Shown: positions 1-9,640, counted from the first letter of the stretch. The stretch: DNA of 64,000 nt from Chloroflexi bacterium TSY (GCA_019217005.1 JAHBNG010000074.1:1-64000), one strand, 5' to 3'. Notes: a model not told the origin generated them from the letters alone. A program made the numbers and translations.

Positions 1-113
1 TTCACAACTATCGAGTTATTAAGAATGAAGAAGGTCGTTATCTTTTCTATCGAGGTGACAGTGATGAACCGCGTTCTTTTGCAGCCCCGAATGGTGCAAG
101 TCTGGTGGTCTAG
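1..113 (+). CDS. C-terminal end of an unidentified protein (partial)
   Basis: An open frame enters from the left edge and stops with TAG at 111-113. The visible tail has about 36 residues and contains HNYRVIKNEEGRYLFYRGDS. The stretch 'YRxxxxxxGRYLFYRGDSDxP' vaguely resembles the end of S24/S26 (signal-peptidase-like) domains, where an RGD/RGN turn is common, but the fragment is too short to assign. The next gene is an RmlD-type reductase remnant, so the setting is surface polysaccharide synthesis. Confidence 0.4.
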   Translation, partial: HNYRVIKNEEGRYLFYRGDSDEPRSFAAPNGASLVV

Positions 114-211
114 CGGTATCCATAAAGAACAGCGCAGTTTGTGTCTAACTCATTTACGCCTTCAGATGTTGATTTAACAATTCGTTCCGGATAAGGATAA
201 AATTATTTTCT

Positions 212-1055
212 ATGCATGTATAATTATTGGTGGACGTGGTCAATTAGGAATGGCTATTCAGAAACTGTTGAGCCAGCGCGCGAATAGCACAAATAGTGGG
301 GACAAACCGGAATTAACGGTCTGGAGTCGACCTGACTATGATATAATAAACCCGGCGATTGTAAAACAGCTTGTCGCTTCAACCAAACGTCGTGATCAAT
401 GCCGCCGCTTGGACCGATGTTGATGGCGCCGAGTCTTCCCCAGATGCTGCCTATGCCACAAATGCTCGGACCTCTCCATTTGGCCCAAGGATGCGCTCAA
501 TGCAGTGCCTGTCTCGTCCACGTTAGCACCAACGAGGTTTTGCTGGCGACCCAGGCCGCTTCTACTATGAGTACGATCTACCTGCTCCAACAAGTGTTTA
601 TGCTCGAAGCAAACTGGCGAACGTGCCGCTCGTCAGTTGTTAGACAAGCTATATATTGTGCGCGTCGCTTGGTTCTTTGGACCTGGCGGCAATAATTTCC
701 CCTCTAAAATCATGGCCGCAGTGGACAAACATGGTGCGCTTCGCGTCGTAGACGATGAGATTGGCAACCCAACTTATGCGCCAGACGCGGCTGCCGCGAT
801 TGCTCAACTTATTCAAACAGAGCGGTACGGGATCTACCACATTGTCAATGATGGGTACGCAAGCCGTTTCTCTTTTGCCAAAGAAATTCTCCAACAGAGT
901 GGACGAGGACACATTCCATTGACGCCAATTCCATCCAGCGAATGGCCTCGCCCTGCACCTCCTCCACTCCACGCTCTGCTTGTAAACTCGGCAGCAGCCT
1001 CACTCGGGATTAAGCTGCGCCCTTGGCAGCATTGTCAGACTATCTATCATCATAA
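212..1055 (+). pseudogene. rfbD: dTDP-4-dehydrorhamnose reductase (RmlD-like), frameshifted
   Basis: Pieces of one NAD(P)-dependent RmlD-type reductase can be read in order across at least four frame changes: IIGGRGQLGMAIQKLL (Rossmann dinucleotide loop), VINAAAWTDVDGAESSPDAA (the NAAAyTDVDgAE family signature), VSTNEVF, YEYD..P..VYARSKLAGE (the catalytic YxxxK region), RVAWFFGPGGNNFPSKI and GIYHIVNDGYASRFSFAKEIL. The family makes dTDP-L-rhamnose in the last step of the Rml pathway. Frame changes lie just after the putative ATG at 212 (ATGCATGTATAATT), around 480-560, near 620 and near 1030. Most are single-base slips, so either decay or sequence error is possible. The neighbouring GT2 gene is damaged in the same way, while the heme genes downstream are clean. 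Confidence 0.7.
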
Positions 1056-1106
1056 ATCATACAATTATCCAAATTCCCATAATGGCTGTCCGGTAAGGGA
1101 TGCGTC

Positions 1107-2319
1107 ATGAGCGAACGCTCGCTACTCAGGCTACAATCGGATAGTCAACGAAGCACGTCACTTAACCCACAGCAACGACCAATACTTATGAACAGAGAGC
1201 AATCCAAACTCAATCCGGTTGTGCAGGACGAAATGTATGGACGTTTAAACGACGATAATCGAGTGGTCATGCGCCACCAGATCGCACTGAACCTTGACCA
1301 GTTTCGTGCATCGACTGACGATTTTGAACACCGTCCTGATCGAAGTTATGCTGATTTGCAACCAACAACCACGCCATTCATGTCCGTTATTATCCCAAAC
1401 CATAATGGTCAGAGGTTTTTGCCACCACTCTTTGATGCCCTTGCTCAACAGACCTTTTGTGATTTTGAGATCATTCTGGTCGATGATGCCAGTACAGACC
1501 AATCTGTAGCTTGGTTGGAAGAAAACTGGCAGAAAGAAAACCATCCTGATCTGCGGATCATTGTCAATCGCCGTAACCTAGGCTTTGTGACTTCTGTCAA
1601 TACAGGGGCTGATACTGCACGCGGGCGCATAATTGTTCTGCTCAACTCCGACACAGAGCCTGAACCAAATTGGCTCGCTGAGCTTGCCAAGACCATTTGT
1701 GAGCAACCGCAGGCAGCCATTGTGGCAAAAAATTCTGCTTCATACTGAACGTGATACTCTCCACACGGCTGGCGATTTGATGGGCTCGGATGGGATTCCC
1801 TAACCGCGGCGTCTGGGAAAAGACAATGGGCAATACGATGCTGAGACGTCAATCTTTAGCGGTAGCGGTTGTGGTATGGCGGTTCACAAAGCTGTATGGC
1901 ACTCGTTGGGAGGCTTTGACGAAGATTTCTGGATGTATTTAGAAGATGTTGATCTTGCATTCCGTGCCCAATTGAGCGGCTGGCAAGCAGTCTTTGCCCC
2001 ACGAGCGCGCATCTATCATCGACTCAGCGCAACCAGTGGCGATACCCTGGCAAGCTACTATGTGGGACGCAACACCATTTGGACGATTGCCAAGAATATG
2101 CCGACCTCTTTGCTGATGCGCAATTTCTTCAAGATTCTCATGGGCCAACTTGCGATCATGTTGGACGCTGTACGAAATATTCAAGGCGAAGCAGCACGTG
2201 CCCGCCTACGGGGGCAACTAGATGGTCTCTTGGGCTTGCCGCGTCAGATAGCTAAACGACAGACGATTCAAGTACGCCGCCGCGTGGCTGATCCCGAATT
2301 CGAAAAACGACTCACCTAG
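1107..2319 (+). pseudogene. Family 2 glycosyltransferase (GT-A), frameshifted
   Basis: A GT2 transferase can be read through three frames. The first part (1107-1748) carries the nucleotide-sugar core: SVIIPNHNGQRFLPPLFDAL, VDDASTDQS and the metal-binding region LLNSDTEPEPNWLAEL. The second part (1876-2319) carries GFDEDFWMYLEDVDLAFRAQ, the usual acceptor-side ED motif, then a hydrophobic tail. Between them AKNSASY-stop should read as AKILLHTERDTLHTAGDLMG. The disruptions fall at homopolymers: AAAAAA near 1728, CCCTAA near 1800 and GAAAAGAC near 1815. The ~100-residue stretch before the GT domain has no recognised fold. The likely role was rhamnosyl or other sugar transfer to a surface glycan. 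It may now be inactive, or the breaks may be sequencing slips. Confidence 0.75.
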
Positions 2320-2330
2320 GTATTCCGGGA

Positions 2331-2409
2331 ATGTGTTCCAAAGTGTGTAAATGCAGCGGTTCCCTGACTGAGCAGAGATCATCTACACACTTTATGTTAC
2401 CCACTCGAT
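2331..2409 (+). repeat. Repeat H copy 1 (uninterrupted copy)
   Basis: A palindromic repeat of about 80 bp that starts GTGTTCCAAAGTGTGTAAATG and ends with an inverted version (ACACACTTT..GTTACCCACTCG). Other copies are at 9266-9580, 44017-44091 and 62093-62168. This copy shows the sequence GTGTAAATGCAGC uninterrupted, which defines the insertion point of repeat A in the 9.3-kb copy. Confidence 0.7.
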
Positions 2410-2590
2410 ATTCCAGAGTGTTGCCGATATTGCTTACTCAATAGACCGTAATCGTTAGATTCTTCATCGTTGGTGCGATGCACCCACTAGAGCTGTTGAC
2501 ATTTGCTCACGTAGTGGGTGCGTAGCACCACAATCTCCTCAGAAAATCATCTTGCAGAACGACCAACGCTCTGGGAGCGCATGCTAAATG

Positions 2591-2646
2591 TGTATTGTTT
2601 ACATCGACACCTGGGCTGTTTCCCTACATCGTAAGTAAACAATACA
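2591..2646. repeat. Repeat E copy 1 (palindrome)
   Basis: TGTATTGTTTAC at the left end and GTAAACAATACA at the right end form an inverted repeat around a core containing ATCGACACCTGGGCTGTTTC. A longer relative with the same ATTGTTTAC..ATCGACACCT arm lies at 27640-27910. Confidence 0.65.
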
Positions 2647-2773
2647 AAATGTGGCGTGGTCCAAAATGGACCGCAAGCACCTTTACAATTGAATGAATAA
2701 GAGCTGAATGGTAAGCATGTCAAAGCCCGAACTATGTAAGCAGCGCCGTCATGCAGGGGATGAGTTGTATAAA

Positions 2774-4277
2774 CTAAACGTCAGGGTAGCCGAGTAGGGT
2801 AAGCCAGTCTGTGTCGTCGGTATCAATGCCGGCGATTTGGTAAGGGCTGAGCCCCTGTCGCTTGCCCGTTGATAAACGCATGTTGTGCCAGAGTAAAGAG
2901 ATTGAGATAGCGTTGCAATGAGGGCAGGTCAGGCAAGGTACGACGATTGTGTAAGAACTGCTTAAGCAAGCCGTTGAGACACTCGATGAGGCTGGAGGTG
3001 CGACAAGCGGCATCCAAGCAGCGGTGATCTGCTGCGCTAGTTGTTCGCGGACCGGCATTTGATAAATCAAGGTGTCCAGTGCATCTTGAGCCTGTTGTGC
3101 CAGGGATTGGAACCGTTGATGGCCGTTGATGAGTGCTTGTTGTAGGCGCCAAGTGCGTGCCACGGTGCGTTCAAAATGCAGTGTCAGTTCGGCGGTCGGG
3201 CAGTGTTGGCGGAGGTCAGTGCGCAGTGGTTCGAGAGCGCTGTTCAACCAGTCGAGAGCGGTAAGCAGTTGGTGTTGATGGTTGCGCAGGGTCTTGGACC
3301 ATTTCTGGACCCGATAGTGGTCAATGGTTGCCATGCGCGTCAAGGTCTCCTCAAGATACCACTGAGCCGTCGCCGGGTTGCGGATTTCGCCGCTGCGCCA
3401 GTCGACGATTTCCAGCGCATCACAGAGATGGTCAAGGGCTTGGGCAAAGGCGGCGTGTTGGTCGTAGCGACGTTCTTCGGTGGCCACGGCCGGGATATAC
3501 TTTTCCAGAAAGGGGTCTCATCCACGCCTTACGCAGCTTTTTCTCCAGGGCCAGGACTTGCTTGGTGGCACGAAAAGCACTGCGTTCCAAGTTGCGCAAG
3601 ACTTGTGCGCCATCCCGTTCGATGTGCCAGGTGTCTTTCTGGACATTGACGTCGAGTCCGATTTCGTCTTGGGATTTGGGATACATGCGGGCCATGTCCT
3701 CGACCAAGCCCGCGATCTTGGCTCCTTGTTCCTGTGCACTGAGTAGAGCCAGCCCCCATGTGTCGGCTTGACGATCTTCGCTCGCCTGCGTCAGCAGGAT
3801 GGTCGTACTCACGGGGTCAATGACCAGCAAGATGGGGATTCCTTGAAAAAAGGTCTCATCACGCGCCACGATTACCGCTCCCAAGGGACTGGTATCGATG
3901 CCGGCTAGCACTTCACCCGCTTGGCGTCCTGCATCATTCAGCAACCCACTTAGCCACCCAACGCTCCGGCTCTCATCGATGGCTTCAGACAGGACTGCTT
4001 GCATCGGGCGTAGCGACATCTTGCCTGGAAACGCCCCCGTCAGCACCGTCCGCTCCAAACGATAGGACGCCTCTGGCTGGGACTCAACTTCCTCGACAGC
4101 TCCCTTATCTCCGACCGTCAGCTGCTCTTGGATGCGGCTTGTCACGTTGTAGACGCTCGGGCGCGACAGTCCGAAGGTGTCCGACATCCATGTCACGATC
4201 CCCCACGGTCGCTCGCTGCGCGGGATTGACATCACCGTACTCATGAAGAGGATGTCTGACAGCCCCAAATGGGGCAA
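2774..4277 (-). pseudogene. DDE-type transposase of an unclassified family, frameshifted
   Basis: Two long minus-strand frames (4277-3432 and 3487-2774), plus a third short one (about 3152-2823), join into one protein of about 480 residues. The N-terminal part has a helix-turn-helix-like segment (WMSDTFGLSRPSVYNVTSRI), followed by an acidic core with VIVARDETFFQGIPILLVIDPVS and DVNVQKDTWHIERD. The tail reads SLIECLNGLLKQFLHNRR then LPSLQRYLNLFTLWHNMR once frames are merged. I know this N-L-LK-F-..-R-tail from large transposase-like proteins (DUF6399-type) in Chloroflexi and Planctomycetes, but family assignment is from memory only. The frame breaks are near 3480 and near 2990-2890. No terminal inverted repeat or target duplication was found. 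Confidence 0.6.
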
Positions 4278-4552
4278 CTTGGGCGCTAACTCCGTGACCT
4301 TCGCACCACCCAGCGCTTGATAGACGCTTTCCAGCGGCTCCGGCTATCATACCTCATTTTGACTCACTTCAGGTGTACAATCTCATCGGAAGGTTTTCTC
4401 CTGTTTCTTTGGTTGATTTCACACTCTCCAATTCTACAGGATCACCCTTCCTTTATTCATTCAATTGTTAACGTGCTCGCTATCACTATTGAACCATGCC
4501 CAAAATGTCAACAGAACCTAGGTGAACTGAATGACACGATTGCGGTCTACTG

Positions 4553-5113
4553 TTACTGAATGACCACGCGACCGGTTTGAAAGACAGCTCCGTTGAGCAT
4601 AAAAGTTACATCCCACGTCCCTGCTGGCACGTTATCTCCACAATTGCCATCTTCACCATACCAAAATGTAAAGTTGAGTACCTCATTTTCCTGTGTGATG
4701 AGACCGCTTTTGGTTAGACTTGCTTGCGTTTGTCCATTGAGGCTCCATGTTTGGCTCCATTGCCGCCCGACACCGCCTTGAATCAATACATTTGACTTGA
4801 GGCGCTTAAAACCCGAGGCCAAAATTGAACCTGATTGTACGGGTTCGCTGAAAGTATCTCCTGTACAACTGTCGTCTGTTCGAAACAAATAAGGAGATAC
4901 TTTGGGTACCGTCACAACAATCGGTAAATAGATCGTGTTTTGGACGATATGAGTTGGGGTATGCAGGAGTGATTTGGCGGATGTCATTGGGGCGTAGGTT
5001 GCGAATAAGAAGAGGCTGATTATGATGACCGACATGATCCTGGGCAGCGCGGCCATCTGGTAAAACTGACGAGAAATAAACGAGAAGCTGAACTGTCCCC
5101 AAAATGTCTCCAT
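4553..5113 (-). CDS. Small secreted protein with N-terminal YLPIV motif
   Basis: The frame has 186 residues. The likeliest real start is the internal Met of MAALPRIMSVIIISLFLFAT (about 5056), because it is followed directly by a hydrophobic stretch ending APMTSA, a clear signal peptide. The mature protein begins near KSLLHTPTHIVQNTIYLPIVV, carries two Cys pairs (DDSCTGD and DGNCGDN), and ends in a beta-rich segment (TWSLNGQTQ, TFWYGEDGNCGDNVPAGTWDVTFMLNG, VVIQ) like the small domains of exported proteins. I do not recognise the family. The YLPIV string just after the cleavage site resembles the C-terminal LP[LV]I strings of two other exported proteins here. It is a monocistronic gene, transcribed toward the transposase remnant. 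Confidence 0.65.
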   Translation of the reverse strand: METFWGQFSFSFISRQFYQMAALPRIMSVIIISLFLFATYAPMTSAKSLLHTPTHIVQNTIYLPIVVTVPKVSPYLFRTDDSCTGDTFSEPVQSGSILASGFKRLKSNVLIQGGVGRQWSQTWSLNGQTQASLTKSGLITQENEVLNFTFWYGEDGNCGDNVPAGTWDVTFMLNGAVFQTGRVVIQ

Positions 5114-5205
5114 GTAGAAATCCCTCTAAATCTAGCTTAGATTCATCGTTAATATTAAGTAGAAATCCCCATTAAACCCTGGATGAATTCAGATAGGATC
5201 AACTC

Positions 5206-5291
5206 CTATACTGCGGTTGTGATGAAAAGCGGAGTTTTCCATGGCTCTACCAAAGAAGTAAACTCCGCTTTCCATACAGAGCAAAGTATAG
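5206..5291 (+). repeat. Repeat B copy 1
   Basis: Starts CTATACTGCGGTTGTGATGA and ends GAGCAAAGTATAG. The ends pair (CTATACT with AGTATAG) and the inverted repeat continues outside into GGATCAAC/GTTGATCC (5196-5298). The inner stem is AAAGCGGAGTTT with AAACTCCGCTTT. Compare copies at 5422, 13352, 36947 and 45666. Confidence 0.75.
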
Positions 5292-5421
5292 TTGATCCAA
5301 ATTCTTGTAGGGAAAATATCCTCAGATGTCTAGTCGAGTAAGATCTCATCTGAGGATACTCCCTCTACCAATATTAAGTCACATTTTGGATCGACTTATA
5401 GACACCGGATGAGTACTTAAC

Positions 5422-5462
5422 CTATGCTGCGGTTGTGATGAAAAATACAGAGTTCAGTTTAG
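5422..5462 (+). repeat. Repeat B copy 2, internally deleted
   Basis: It keeps only the left end (CTATGCTGCGGTTGTGATGA) and the right end (ATACAGAGTTCAGTTTAG). The whole inner hairpin is missing. Confidence 0.6.
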
Positions 5463-5495
5463 TTGTCAATCTTGATTTGCACTGACAAGGAAAAT

Positions 5496-8400
5496 ATGAA
5501 TCCCTCGAATAGATTCTGGACAGCGCTCTCTCGCAACAGGTGGAGGCCAGCCGCTAAATATCAGCCAGATTCGAATCTGAATCGGATGGCCTTCACGGTT
5601 TTTATTTTATTTGCTAGTTGCCTCCTATTTTTGCTTCTCCCAAGGTCAGCTTTGGCCGCAGAGCAAGTATTGACTCCAGTCCCCAATATTCTGCGTGGCT
5701 TTTATGATGAAGCCCTTGAGGTGACTCTCTATACAGCGACCCCAGGTGCTCAGATTCGCTATACACTTGATGGTTCGTCTCCAAGACCCGAGCATGGTGA
5801 CTTATATGAGCACCCAATCCGGATTGAGACGACGACCGTTCTCAGTGCAATTGCATATCGCCCAGACGGTTCTCTGGCACCTTCATCGGTCGTTGTTCAT
5901 ACCTATATCTTTGTGAATCACGTTGCACAACAAGAGGGGCGACCGCGCGGTTATCCACTCTACTGGTCTGAGTACCTGGCGGATTATGATATGGATTCTG
6001 AAATTGTCGAGAACCCAGCGTACCGTGACCAGATCCGCAAAGCCCTGCTCTCTATCCCCAGCGTTTCACTTGTTCTAAAGAGATCACATCTCTTTGATGA
6101 CGAGCATGGTCTCTATCAAAACACCCATCGAACTGGTCCAGGTGCTGAACGACCGACTTCGATGGAAATACTCTACCCAAGCAATAGTGTATTGGTTGAG
6201 GAAGACGGTTCTCAAATTAAGGCAAACTCAGCGCAGAATATCCAAATTCATGCCGGCATTCGCATTCAAGGGAGCGATAGTCGTCAAGCACACAAATCGC
6301 CCAAACACTCGTTCCGCCTTCTCTTCAAACGCACCTATGGCGAAGGCAAGCTCAAGCACAATCTTTTTGCAGATGTGGAAGATAAACGACCCGCGATTTA
6401 TCGCGCGACTGATGAATTTGATACGCTCGTTTTGCGGGCAGGCTACAACAATTCATGGCTGCAACGATCGGCACGACAACGCATGCATGCCCAATATTTG
6501 CGCGACCAATGGATGCGCGATACGCAACGTGCAATGGGGCATGTTTCAGCCAATGGCTTTCACGTCCACCTTTACATCAATGGCATCTACTGGGGTCTTT
6601 ATAACCTTCATGAGCGCCCCAGTGCGCCTTTCCAAGCAAGCTATTTTGGAGGAATACGCGAATCCTATGATGTGTTGAATACAGGCCATGCAATAGATGG
6701 CGATCGGGCCGCCTGGAACCAGATGATGGGGCTGGCCGCGGCTGACTTGGCAAATCCAACTGCTTATCAGGCAATTCAAGAGTATCTCGATCTCGTCAAC
6801 TTTGCCGATTACATGATTCTCAATCAGTATGCAGGTAACACCGATTGGGACGACAACAACTGGTATGCTGCCCGTCGCCGTGTACCGGGGGCGGGTTTTC
6901 GCTTTTTTAGTTGGGATGCAGAAAAGACACTTGTAGATCTTGATGAGGATCGAACAAAGCTAGATGCCCTGAATTTACCCTCGGGTCTATTCAACCAACT
7001 GATGCGCAATACAGACTTCCGCATACTCTTCGCCGATAGGGTCTATCAGCACTTTTTCAACCATGGTGCCTTGAGCGTCCACAGGAATATCGCTCGCTAT
7101 CAAACCCTCAGCGCCGACATCAATGATGCAATTGTGGCAGAATCGGCCCGTTGGGGTGATTATCGACGAGATGTCCATCGCTACAGTGAAAAACCCTATG
7201 AACTCTATACCCGCAATAACCAATGGGTGAGAGAACGCACCCGACTGTTGGAAAGTTACTTCCCACGGCGCACGCAAATCGTTTTGCAACAATATCGGAC
7301 CCGTGGTTGGTATCCACCCATTGATCCACCCCATTTGAGTCATCCCGGTGGCGAGGTTCCTCTGGGCTATAGGCTATCGATTATCGCTCCGGAGGGACAG
7401 CCCGGATCGATCTGGTATACACTCGACGGGCGAGACCCACGTGCCGCTGATGCGGAAGGGGGGATCAGTCAGCAAGAAGTCGGTCGATTTCATGGCGGAC
7501 GGGAGGTACATCTATCGATACAAGAGACAATGGTCGTTCGCACTCGTCTTTATGATGAAACAACAGGGACATGGAGTGCAGAACGCAAGGCTAGCTTTTT
7601 ACCCTCAATCGGGAACGTCTCAGGACTACAGATTACTGAGTTGATGGTTCATCCACCCGCAGGCACACACCATGAATATATTGAGCTTCAAAACCATGGT
7701 TCCAAACAGTTGGACATTGGTGGTATCGGTTTTACGAATGGAATCCACTATATCTTTCCCGCCGGAAGTAGACTAGATTCAGGGCAATTAATTGTCATCG
7801 CCAAGAATCCCGTGCTCTTTCAAGAACGTTACGGCTTTGCGCCATCAAATCAAGTAGGCTACCAAGGGAGCCTGGATAATGATGGAGAACGCTTGACGTT
7901 GCGTGATCTGCAAGGGAATGAGATTCTGACGGTGCGCTACGAACCAGCATTGCCACGACTCGCGGCGGCAAATGGAGCTGGCTTTTCTCTTGTACTTGAT
8001 GGAGACAAAAACCAGACGACCACGCAAACATCGGAGCAAAAAGTGGGCGATCACTGGCGGGTTAGCACATATTTGGGTGGATCGCCGTTGGCGATAGACC
8101 CTCTACTCTCCACAGAGGTGAACCTGCAGACGTTGATTGGCGGCATTTTGATTAATGAAGTCTTGCCTTCTCAAACAAGCACCCAGGATGGCTTTGTCGA
8201 ACTGTATAATACAACCCCAGATGCAATTCAGATCGGTGAATGGTTTCTAACCGATCAATTAAAGACGCCCACCAAATATCAGATCCCTGTCGGCACGCTA
8301 ATAGCGGGCCACGGTTATTGGGTGATACCAGAGCCAGAACTGGGTTTTCCATTGAACCTAGATTCTGAGACAATCTACCTGCTCTCTGGGCGTAGTGGTG

Positions 8401-9260
8401 CGTTGACGGGATATAGCGACAGTCTTTCTTTTCGCCATGCACCACCTGGACAGTCAGTCGGCCGTTGCGTCGTTGAACAAAGCGTAAATGGCGATTCGAC
8501 GATGGGACGCGGCTCTGTTGCAAGCAATTTGAGGCGTCACAGCTATTTGGCTTTGCAGCCTGTTACGACGCCCGGTAAGGCGAATGGTCGACCGCATGTT
8601 GGTCCAATCGTGATCAGTGAATTGATGTACAATGCCCAAACAAACGCAGAATATATTGAGCTGACCAATTTAACCACTCAACCAGTCTCACTCTTTGAAC
8701 CTGCATCTCCGCACCATCCTTGGCGGATTGACGGAATAAATTTTAACCTGCCCCCTGGCACGCAGATTCCAAGCAGGGGGTCGTTGCTTGTGACATCGAC
8801 AGATCCAGCTACGTTTCGAACTGGATATGAGGTATCAAATCACATTGTGATCCTTGGGCCATACCCTGGAAAACTAGACAACGGCGGCGAACGTATTGCG
8901 CTAGAACGTCCGATTATTGACGGACGAACGGGGCGTGTTCGTTATGTGGAAGTCGATGCTGTGGCATATGATGATGACGCACCGTGGCCCGAACGTGCAG
9001 ATGGAGATGGTTGGTCGTTGGAGCGAATACTCCTGCATGAATATGGTGGAGCAGCATTCAATTGGCGACAAAGCGTGCAACTTGGCGGAACACCCGGAAC
9101 GACTTCTCTCGCACTATCTGAACAAACCCAATCTAATGCAATAAGCTCGTCGTATCTTTTCGACACAGCGCCGCTGCAACACAAAATTTTGCTCCCCGTC
9201 ATCATGAATTATCGCCCATCGCCTCAAGCCAATCACTGTTTTACCGTTTCACCTAGATGA
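5496..9260 (+). CDS. Secreted CotH-kinase-like protein with lamin-tail domains
   Basis: I start at ATG 5496 (MNPSNRFW), which has AAGGA about 5 nt upstream, rather than the TTG at 5463. The product is about 1254 residues. A signal anchor (AFTVFILFASCLLFLLLP..ALA) is followed by a chitobiase/FN3-like domain (GAQIRYTLDGSSPRPEHG), a CotH domain (IQIHAGIRIQGSDSRQAHKSPK, FHVHLYINGIYWGLYNLHERP, DWDDNNWYAARR, FRFFSWDAEKTL), a second chitobiase-like domain (GSIWYTLDGRDPRAADA) and three lamin-tail domains (ITELMVHPPAGTHHEYIELQN; LINEVLPSQTSTQDGFVELYN; ISELMYNAQTNAEYIELTN). The C terminus has KILLPVIMNY. CotH proteins are kinase-fold enzymes that phosphorylate coat proteins in spores; in Chloroflexota they are large exported proteins of unknown substrate. 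A cell-surface role is inferred. A repeat-rich spacer follows. Confidence 0.9.
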   Translation: MNPSNRFWTALSRNRWRPAAKYQPDSNLNRMAFTVFILFASCLLFLLLPRSALAAEQVLTPVPNILRGFYDEALEVTLYTATPGAQIRYTLDGSSPRPEHGDLYEHPIRIETTTVLSAIAYRPDGSLAPSSVVVHTYIFVNHVAQQEGRPRGYPLYWSEYLADYDMDSEIVENPAYRDQIRKALLSIPSVSLVLKRSHLFDDEHGLYQNTHRTGPGAERPTSMEILYPSNSVLVEEDGSQIKANSAQNIQIHAGIRIQGSDSRQAHKSPKHSFRLLFKRTYGEGKLKHNLFADVEDKRPAIYRATDEFDTLVLRAGYNNSWLQRSARQRMHAQYLRDQWMRDTQRAMGHVSANGFHVHLYINGIYWGLYNLHERPSAPFQASYFGGIRESYDVLNTGHAIDGDRAAWNQMMGLAAADLANPTAYQAIQEYLDLVNFADYMILNQYAGNTDWDDNNWYAARRRVPGAGFRFFSWDAEKTLVDLDEDRTKLDALNLPSGLFNQLMRNTDFRILFADRVYQHFFNHGALSVHRNIARYQTLSADINDAIVAESARWGDYRRDVHRYSEKPYELYTRNNQWVRERTRLLESYFPRRTQIVLQQYRTRGWYPPIDPPHLSHPGGEVPLGYRLSIIAPEGQPGSIWYTLDGRDPRAADAEGGISQQEVGRFHGGREVHLSIQETMVVRTRLYDETTGTWSAERKASFLPSIGNVSGLQITELMVHPPAGTHHEYIELQNHGSKQLDIGGIGFTNGIHYIFPAGSRLDSGQLIVIAKNPVLFQERYGFAPSNQVGYQGSLDNDGERLTLRDLQGNEILTVRYEPALPRLAAANGAGFSLVLDGDKNQTTTQTSEQKVGDHWRVSTYLGGSPLAIDPLLSTEVNLQTLIGGILINEVLPSQTSTQDGFVELYNTTPDAIQIGEWFLTDQLKTPTKYQIPVGTLIAGHGYWVIPEPELGFPLNLDSETIYLLSGRSGALTGYSDSLSFRHAPPGQSVGRCVVEQSVNGDSTMGRGSVASNLRRHSYLALQPVTTPGKANGRPHVGPIVISELMYNAQTNAEYIELTNLTTQPVSLFEPASPHHPWRIDGINFNLPPGTQIPSRGSLLVTSTDPATFRTGYEVSNHIVILGPYPGKLDNGGERIALERPIIDGRTGRVRYVEVDAVAYDDDAPWPERADGDGWSLERILLHEYGGAAFNWRQSVQLGGTPGTTSLALSEQTQSNAISSSYLFDTAPLQHKILLPVIMNYRPSPQANHCFTVSPR

Positions 9261-9284
9261 TGTGGGAGTGTGTCCCAAAGAGTG

Positions 9285-9391
9285 TAAGGCCATTCCAGAA
9301 AAAGAATTACCCATCAAGATAAGCGTTACACCCTGGAATGGCTTTGGCTTTTCCCATCGAATTGGGTATTTTATTTTCTGGAAAAGCCTAA
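9285..9391 (+). mobile_element. Repeat A copy 1 (TAA-flanked double-hairpin element)
   Basis: TAA-GGCCATTCCAG...GGAAAAGCC-TAA. The core has stem 1 GCCATTCCAG/CTGGAATGGC and stem 2 GGCTTTTCC/GGAAAAGCC. Loop 1 contains TACCCA and loop 2 TGGGTA, which are complementary. It sits inside a repeat H copy; the uninterrupted H copy at 2331 has a single TAA at the same place, so the element was inserted there with a TAA duplication. Confidence 0.8.
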
Positions 9392-9440
9392 ATGCAGCCG
9401 ATTCTCTGACTGATAGACAAAACAAATAGAAATCGCACGA

Positions 9441-9512
9441 TGAGGAGAAGGTGTTCTCTAACGCCGCCCGTTCGCATTAGAGAATGCTGCGCCATGGATG
9501 GCGACTCCACAT
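9441..9512. repeat. Repeat F copy 1
   Basis: Contains TTCTCTAACGCCG, then TTAGAGAATGCTGCGCCAT, then GGATGGCGACTCCACA. The same blocks, in the same order but widely separated by inserts, occur at 27442-27934. Confidence 0.6.
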
Positions 9513-9640
9513 TTGTACGGGTTTTATCCGGTTTGTCTATGAGCCGCGTCCATTTCCACACTTTGTGGTACACGCTCGATAATATAAAACAAGCAATGAA
9601 CCCCTAATTCATTCAGAACTTACGCACAATAGAGTGTGAT

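Larger units (their letters stand above)
2320..2773. other. Gene-free stretch with palindromic repeats
   Basis: No gene is seen. The stretch holds repeat H copy 1 (2331-2409), a hairpin whose arms read GGTGC..GCACCCACTA and TAGTGGGTGC..GCACC (about 2471-2528), and repeat E copy 1 (2591-2646). The remainder is unassigned AT-rich sequence. Confidence 0.6.
5114..5495. other. Gene-free stretch holding repeat B copies 1 and 2 and another hairpin
   Basis: Between the divergently transcribed secreted proteins lie repeat B1 (5206-5291), a second inverted repeat (about 5291-5394, inner stem TATCCTCAGATG/CATCTGAGGATA) and a truncated repeat B2 (5422-5462). Promoters for both flanking genes must be here, but no convincing -35/-10 pair stands out. 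Confidence 0.6.
9266..9580 (+). repeat. Repeat H copy 2, interrupted by two inserts
   Basis: Left end GTGTGTCCCAAAGAGTG and right end CCACACTTTGTGGTACACGCTCGAT match the outer parts of the uninterrupted copy at 2331. In between sit repeat A1 (9285-9391) and a second insert bounded by ATAGACAAA and TTTGTCTAT (about 9407-9541). Confidence 0.65.

Noticed and set aside
3176..3771. Plus-strand frames opposite the transposase remnant
   Set aside because: High-GC antisense shadows; the minus-strand reading has recognisable transposase segments.
9285..9391. Repeat A copies as ordinary rho-independent terminators
   Set aside because: They have two hairpins with no poly-T tail, TAA on both sides, and one copy is clearly inserted in another repeat away from a gene end.
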